Source: an uncultured Blautia sp. (GTDB lineage Bacteria; Bacillota; Clostridia; Lachnospirales; Lachnospiraceae). From it: a DNA stretch of 16,388 nucleotides. Under the pieces are notes generated by a model. The model saw only the letters and a list, made by a program, of their open reading frames with translations, did no database searches and was not told where the DNA came from. Positions 13,426-16,388 of this stretch are shown in pieces. The DNA is taken from NCBI GenBank assembly GCA_946538475.1, contig CAMNGN010000027.1:1-16388 (forward strand), written 5' to 3'. Within the stretch, counting starts at the first letter, position 1, and every line of letters starts with the position of its first letter. A program made the position numbers and the translations under genes.

Positions 13426-14592
13426 TTACGCATTTTCTTTCTTGGTCAGAACATCGACAAGTACGGCTACCAGAAGAACGATACCTTTAACGGCACTCTG
13501 ATAGTTAGCCGACATACCCATGATACTCATGCCCTGGTTGATGACACCCATAAGGGCCGCACCAATAATGACACCGGTAATCTTTCCTACGCCGCCGTAT
13601 GCCGAAGCACCGCCGATGAAGCAGGCAGCGATAGCGTCCATCTCGTAACCGACGCCATATGTCGGCTCGGCATGTCCGGCTCTTGCAAGCATCAGGACAC
13701 CGGCAAAGCCTGCCAGCATACCCATGTTGGCATAAGCCAGGAAATAGACCATCTTAGTGTTAACACCCGAAAGTCTTGTAGCCTTCTCATTACCGCCGAC
13801 CGCGTAGAAATAACGGCCTATTGCAGTGTTGGTGGTGATATATCCGTAAATAAGAAGGATAAGCGCGATCCAGATCAGGACCGACGGAATACCCTTATAC
13901 TGAGCGAGCCTGTAGGAGATGATCACTACCAGCGCCGCGATAATAACTGTACGGATCAGTTCTCCGGGACCGGAAGAAGCGATTCCCAGGCTTTTCCTGA
14001 CACTCTGATTCCGAATCTGCATCACGATAACAAGCACCGCAACGATCAGGCCGGCAACAATACAGGTTAGATTCAGACTGCCGTTTCCGAAAAGATCGGG
14101 AACATAGCAATTGGCACCGCCGCCGAATATTGCCAGGAACGACTCATTGTTGACACCTACCGACAGACCGCCAAGAACAACGTTGGACAGACCACGGAAA
14201 GCATACATGCCGGCAAGAGTAACGATGAACGGAGGCACCGAAACCCAGGCGACCCAGAATCCCTGGAACATACCTATCACAAGGCCTACAGCAAGCATAG
14301 CCAGCATTGTGATGAATGTCGGAATGCCTTTCTGCAGCATCAGCGCACCGATGCCCATGTTAAAGCAGACGACCGAACCGACGGAAAGGTCGATGTTACC
14401 ACCTGTAAGGATACAGAGCAGCATACCTGTTGCCAGCACGAACACATATCCGTTCTGGGAGATCAGGTTGTTGATGTTCTGTGCAAAAAGAATTTTTCCT
14501 CCTGTAGTGATCGAGAAAAAGATAATGACCAGAACAAGAGCGATGACCATCGTATACTTTTTCAGGAAGTCTAATGCCGGATTATTATTCAT
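13426..14592 (-). CDS. mmsB: Monosaccharide ABC transporter permease MmsB
   Basis: This 388-residue membrane protein is the canonical permease of the set. It has QNGYVFVLATGM (46-57), the standard IDLSVGS motif (67-73), IGRYFYAVGGN and EMDAIAACFIGGASAYGG. It would form the membrane pore that receives sugar from the ChvE-type binding protein and is powered by MmsA. The ATG at 14592 lies two bases after the mmsA stop and follows GGAAGGGG. A TTG at 14598 in the same frame would overlap the mmsA stop and was not preferred. The near-overlap suggests translational coupling. GguB/MmsB relatives transport several monosaccharides (galactose, glucose, arabinose, xylose); the exact sugar cannot be read from sequence. 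Confidence 0.93.
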   Translation of the reverse strand: MNNNPALDFLKKYTMVIALVLVIIFFSITTGGKILFAQNINNLISQNGYVFVLATGMLLCILTGGNIDLSVGSVVCFNMGIGALMLQKGIPTFITMLAMLAVGLVIGMFQGFWVAWVSVPPFIVTLAGMYAFRGLSNVVLGGLSVGVNNESFLAIFGGGANCYVPDLFGNGSLNLTCIVAGLIVAVLVIVMQIRNQSVRKSLGIASSGPGELIRTVIIAALVVIISYRLAQYKGIPSVLIWIALILLIYGYITTNTAIGRYFYAVGGNEKATRLSGVNTKMVYFLAYANMGMLAGFAGVLMLARAGHAEPTYGVGYEMDAIAACFIGGASAYGGVGKITGVIIGAALMGVINQGMSIMGMSANYQSAVKGIVLLVAVLVDVLTKKENA

Positions 14593-14594
14593 GA

Positions 14595-16136
14595 TCAATC
14601 ACCCCTTCCTGACTGAAGAATTGCAGCCATAATGTTCTCCTGCGTTGCTTCGGAAGCCGGCATCTCACCGACGATCCGGGACGCGTTCATGATATAGATA
14701 CGATCGCTCATACCGATTACCTCGGGCAGCTCGGACGAAATCATGATAACCGATTTTCCGGCAGCCGCCAGGTCATTGATGATGCAGTAGATCTCATATT
14801 TCGCACCGACGTCGATACCACGGGTCGGCTCGTCGAGGATCAGGACATCCGGCTCTGCGAACATCCATTTTGCCAGAAGGACCTTCTGCTGGTTACCACC
14901 TGACAGGTTACCGACCAGCTGCTCCACGGACGGAGTCTTGGTTTTCAGCTTCTGACGGTATTCCTCAGCCACCTGATACTCTTTATCCTTGTCGATGACG
15001 GTATTGTTCGAAATACTGTCCAGATTGGCGAGCGATGTATTCACCTTGATCGACTGGGAAAGGATCAGACCGTTTCCTTTACGGTCCTCTGTAACATAGG
15101 CAATTTTATGCTTGATGGCATCGGTCGGAGATTTTTTGAGCTTGACCTCCTGCCCGTTGAGCTTAAGCGTACCTCCGGTCAGAATACCGTAGGACTGTCC
15201 AAAAATACTCATGGCCAGCTCGGTACGGCCGGCGCCCATCAGTCCGTAGATACCTACAACTTCACCTTTACGCACATACATGGAGACATCGTTGACCACG
15301 ATCCGCTCGGGATACAGCGGATGATGCACGGTCCAGTTGCTGACTTCCATGTTGACATCGCCGATCTTCACGCCCTGCCTCGGCGGGAAACGGTTGGTGA
15401 TCTCACGACCGACCATGCCTTTGATGATACGGTCTTCATCGATATCGTGATTTGCGTTGTCGATGGTCTCGATGGTGGAACCGTCGCGGACCACGGTGAT
15501 CTTATCGGCCACGTACGAAACCTCGTTCAGCTTGTGGGTAATGATGATCATGGTCATACCCTGCTTCTTGAAGCCAAGCATCAGGTCGAGGAGTGCACGC
15601 GAATCTTCTTCATTCAGAGAAGAGGTCGGCTCATCCAGGATCAGCAGCTTTGCGTTCTTCGCCAGAGCCTTGGCGATCTCGACCAGCTGCTGTTTGCCGG
15701 TACCGATCTCTTTTACCAGTACCTTTGAAGACTCGGTAAGTCCGACCATTTTCAGATATTTATCTGCTTCCGCGTATGTCTGATTCCAGTTGATCGCGGA
15801 TTTTTTTCCTCTTTCATTTCCAAGGTACATGTTCTCGCCGATGGACATCTCAGGTACCAGAGCGAGTTCCTGATGGATAATAACGATTCCTTTCCCCTCG
15901 GAATCCTTGATCGTATTGAATTTACATACTTCACCGTTGTAAATGATATCGCCTTCGTACGTTCCGTACGGATAGATACCACTTAAGACGTTCATCAGTG
16001 TGGATTTGCCTGCACCGTTCTCACCGACGAGGGCGTGGATCTCGCCTTCCTCGACCTTCAGGTTGACGTTGTCAAGCGCTTTAACACCGGGAAATGTCTT
16101 GGTGATATTTTTCATTTCCAGAATAATTTTTGCCAC
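14595..16136 (-). CDS. mmsA: Monosaccharide ABC transporter ATP-binding protein MmsA
   Basis: This 513-residue protein has two fused ATPase domains, as in GguA/RbsA/MglA. Domain 1 has Walker A GENGAGKST (38-46), Gln89 and Walker B LLILDE (164-169); its signature is degenerate (IGTGKQQ, 144-150), which is normal for this group. Domain 2 has a modified Walker A GLMGAGRTE (298-306), a full signature LSGGNQQK (411-418) and Walker B VLILDE (431-436). One site is therefore probably the main catalytic one. The start is GTG at 16136, giving (M)AKIILEMKNITKTF, because GGAGGGG lies six bases upstream. A TTG at 16151 would place that site inside the coding sequence. It is the second gene of the operon after chvE. 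Confidence 0.94.
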   Translation of the reverse strand: MAKIILEMKNITKTFPGVKALDNVNLKVEEGEIHALVGENGAGKSTLMNVLSGIYPYGTYEGDIIYNGEVCKFNTIKDSEGKGIVIIHQELALVPEMSIGENMYLGNERGKKSAINWNQTYAEADKYLKMVGLTESSKVLVKEIGTGKQQLVEIAKALAKNAKLLILDEPTSSLNEEDSRALLDLMLGFKKQGMTMIIITHKLNEVSYVADKITVVRDGSTIETIDNANHDIDEDRIIKGMVGREITNRFPPRQGVKIGDVNMEVSNWTVHHPLYPERIVVNDVSMYVRKGEVVGIYGLMGAGRTELAMSIFGQSYGILTGGTLKLNGQEVKLKKSPTDAIKHKIAYVTEDRKGNGLILSQSIKVNTSLANLDSISNNTVIDKDKEYQVAEEYRQKLKTKTPSVEQLVGNLSGGNQQKVLLAKWMFAEPDVLILDEPTRGIDVGAKYEIYCIINDLAAAGKSVIMISSELPEVIGMSDRIYIMNASRIVGEMPASEATQENIMAAILQSGRGD

Positions 16137-16142
16137 CGGATT

Positions 16143-16149
16143 CCCCTCC
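16143..16149 (-). promoter_or_regulatory. Ribosome binding site that sets the GTG start of mmsA
   Basis: GGAGGGG lies six bases before the GTG at 16136 on the minus strand. The only longer in-frame start, TTG at 16151, overlaps this site and has nothing similar upstream, so the GTG is preferred. Confidence 0.8.
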
Positions 16150-16178
16150 AATAATATTTGTTATCCGCTAATATTTTA

Positions 16179-16270
16179 TTCAGAACCCGTTCTGAACAGT
16201 TAACACCTCGTTTACATTAATACAGGCGGGGAACTGTAGCCCCGCCTGCATAATCAAGAGCAAAGCTCTT
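16179..16270 (-). promoter_or_regulatory. Cluster of hairpins between chvE and mmsA
   Basis: The 154-bp spacer holds three perfect inverted repeats. In minus-strand order these are 16256-16270 (AAGAGC, 3-nt loop, GCTCTT), 16223-16248 (CAGGCGGGG, 8-nt loop, CCCCGCCTG) and 16179-16196 (TTCAGAAC, GG, GTTCTGAA). The middle one is strong but has no run of T after it on the minus strand. This fits an mRNA-stabilising or partial-termination element that leaves more binding-protein mRNA than ATPase and permease mRNA, as known for other sugar ABC operons. The assignment is inference. Confidence 0.6.
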
Positions 16271-16290
16271 TTAATCTTTATTTTCAGCTA

Positions 16291-16388
16291 TTACTGAAGC
16301 TGATCCTCGGTGTAGTATCCGGAGTCGATCAGGAGCTCTTTGTAGTTGTTCGCATCTGCGAATACCGGCTCGCAAAGGTAAGACGGAA
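16291..16388 (-). CDS. chvE: Monosaccharide ABC transporter substrate-binding protein, C-terminus only (ChvE-type)
   Basis: Only the last 31 codons are inside the window; the gene continues beyond 16388. The frame reads PSYLCEPVFADANNY followed by KELLIDSGYYTEDQLQ and a TAA stop at 16291-16293. From memory this matches the C-terminal end of ChvE-type multiple-monosaccharide binding proteins, which commonly finish with NYKELLVDSGYYTEDQLK or similar. Its place directly upstream of mmsA and two mmsB genes supports this. As a family these are exported lipoproteins or periplasmic-type proteins that capture aldoses; the signal and ligand residues lie outside the window. Confidence 0.82.
   Translation of the reverse strand, partial: PSYLCEPVFADANNYKELLIDSGYYTEDQLQ

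Noticed and set aside
15108..15728. 206-residue plus-strand frame opposite mmsA
   Set aside because: mmsA is unmistakable on the minus strand, and this is only its antisense shadow.

Overview
The window looks like a chromosomal segment of a moderate-GC Clostridia, most likely a Lachnospiraceae-type gut bacterium. The reasons are strong GGAGG-type ribosome binding sites, TATAAT promoters (two with a TG-extended -10), a DUF4317 protein, a PknB-type kinase with the HRD-x2-PDN variant, and an Mms/ChvE-type monosaccharide importer. Most genes lie on the minus strand. No rRNA, tRNA, CRISPR array or recognisable transposase was found.

Layout. (1) 1-981: a DUF3783 protein and an XRE regulator on the minus strand, with a terminator hairpin between them. 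Two diverged copies of a 30-bp palindromic REP-like repeat sit at 16-45 and 952-981. (2) 978-5433: a minus-strand operon read MATE transporter, ABC-2 ATPase, ABC-2 permease, ABC-2 permease. The last permease ends exactly inside the second palindromic repeat and lacks the last membrane helix that its sister has. (3) 5434-6659: a divergent promoter region and a plus-strand DUF4317 protein. (4) 6664-11005: a minus-strand pair made of a membrane Ser/Thr kinase with a roughly 600-residue outer domain and an unrecognised 493-residue helical protein. (5) 11245-12201: a plus-strand aldo/keto reductase whose two halves have opposite GC skew, closed by a perfect bidirectional terminator. (6) 12242-16388: a minus-strand sugar importer read chvE (only its C-terminus is present), mmsA, mmsB, mmsB-like, with hairpins between chvE and mmsA.

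How the genes may work together. The importer probably brings in monosaccharides such as galactose, glucose or arabinose. Two unequal permeases could form a heterodimer under one double-ATPase. The MATE and ABC-2 genes look like an export or detoxification operon, but the substrate is unknown. The kinase and its downstream partner look like a sensing and effector pair; this rests on gene order and domain layout only.

The strongest leads are the repeat-linked truncation of the permease, the covarying repeat pair, the kinase outer domain with possible SecD-like repeats and its unknown partner, and the duplicated, diverged sugar permease. Everything here was read by eye; no searches were run.
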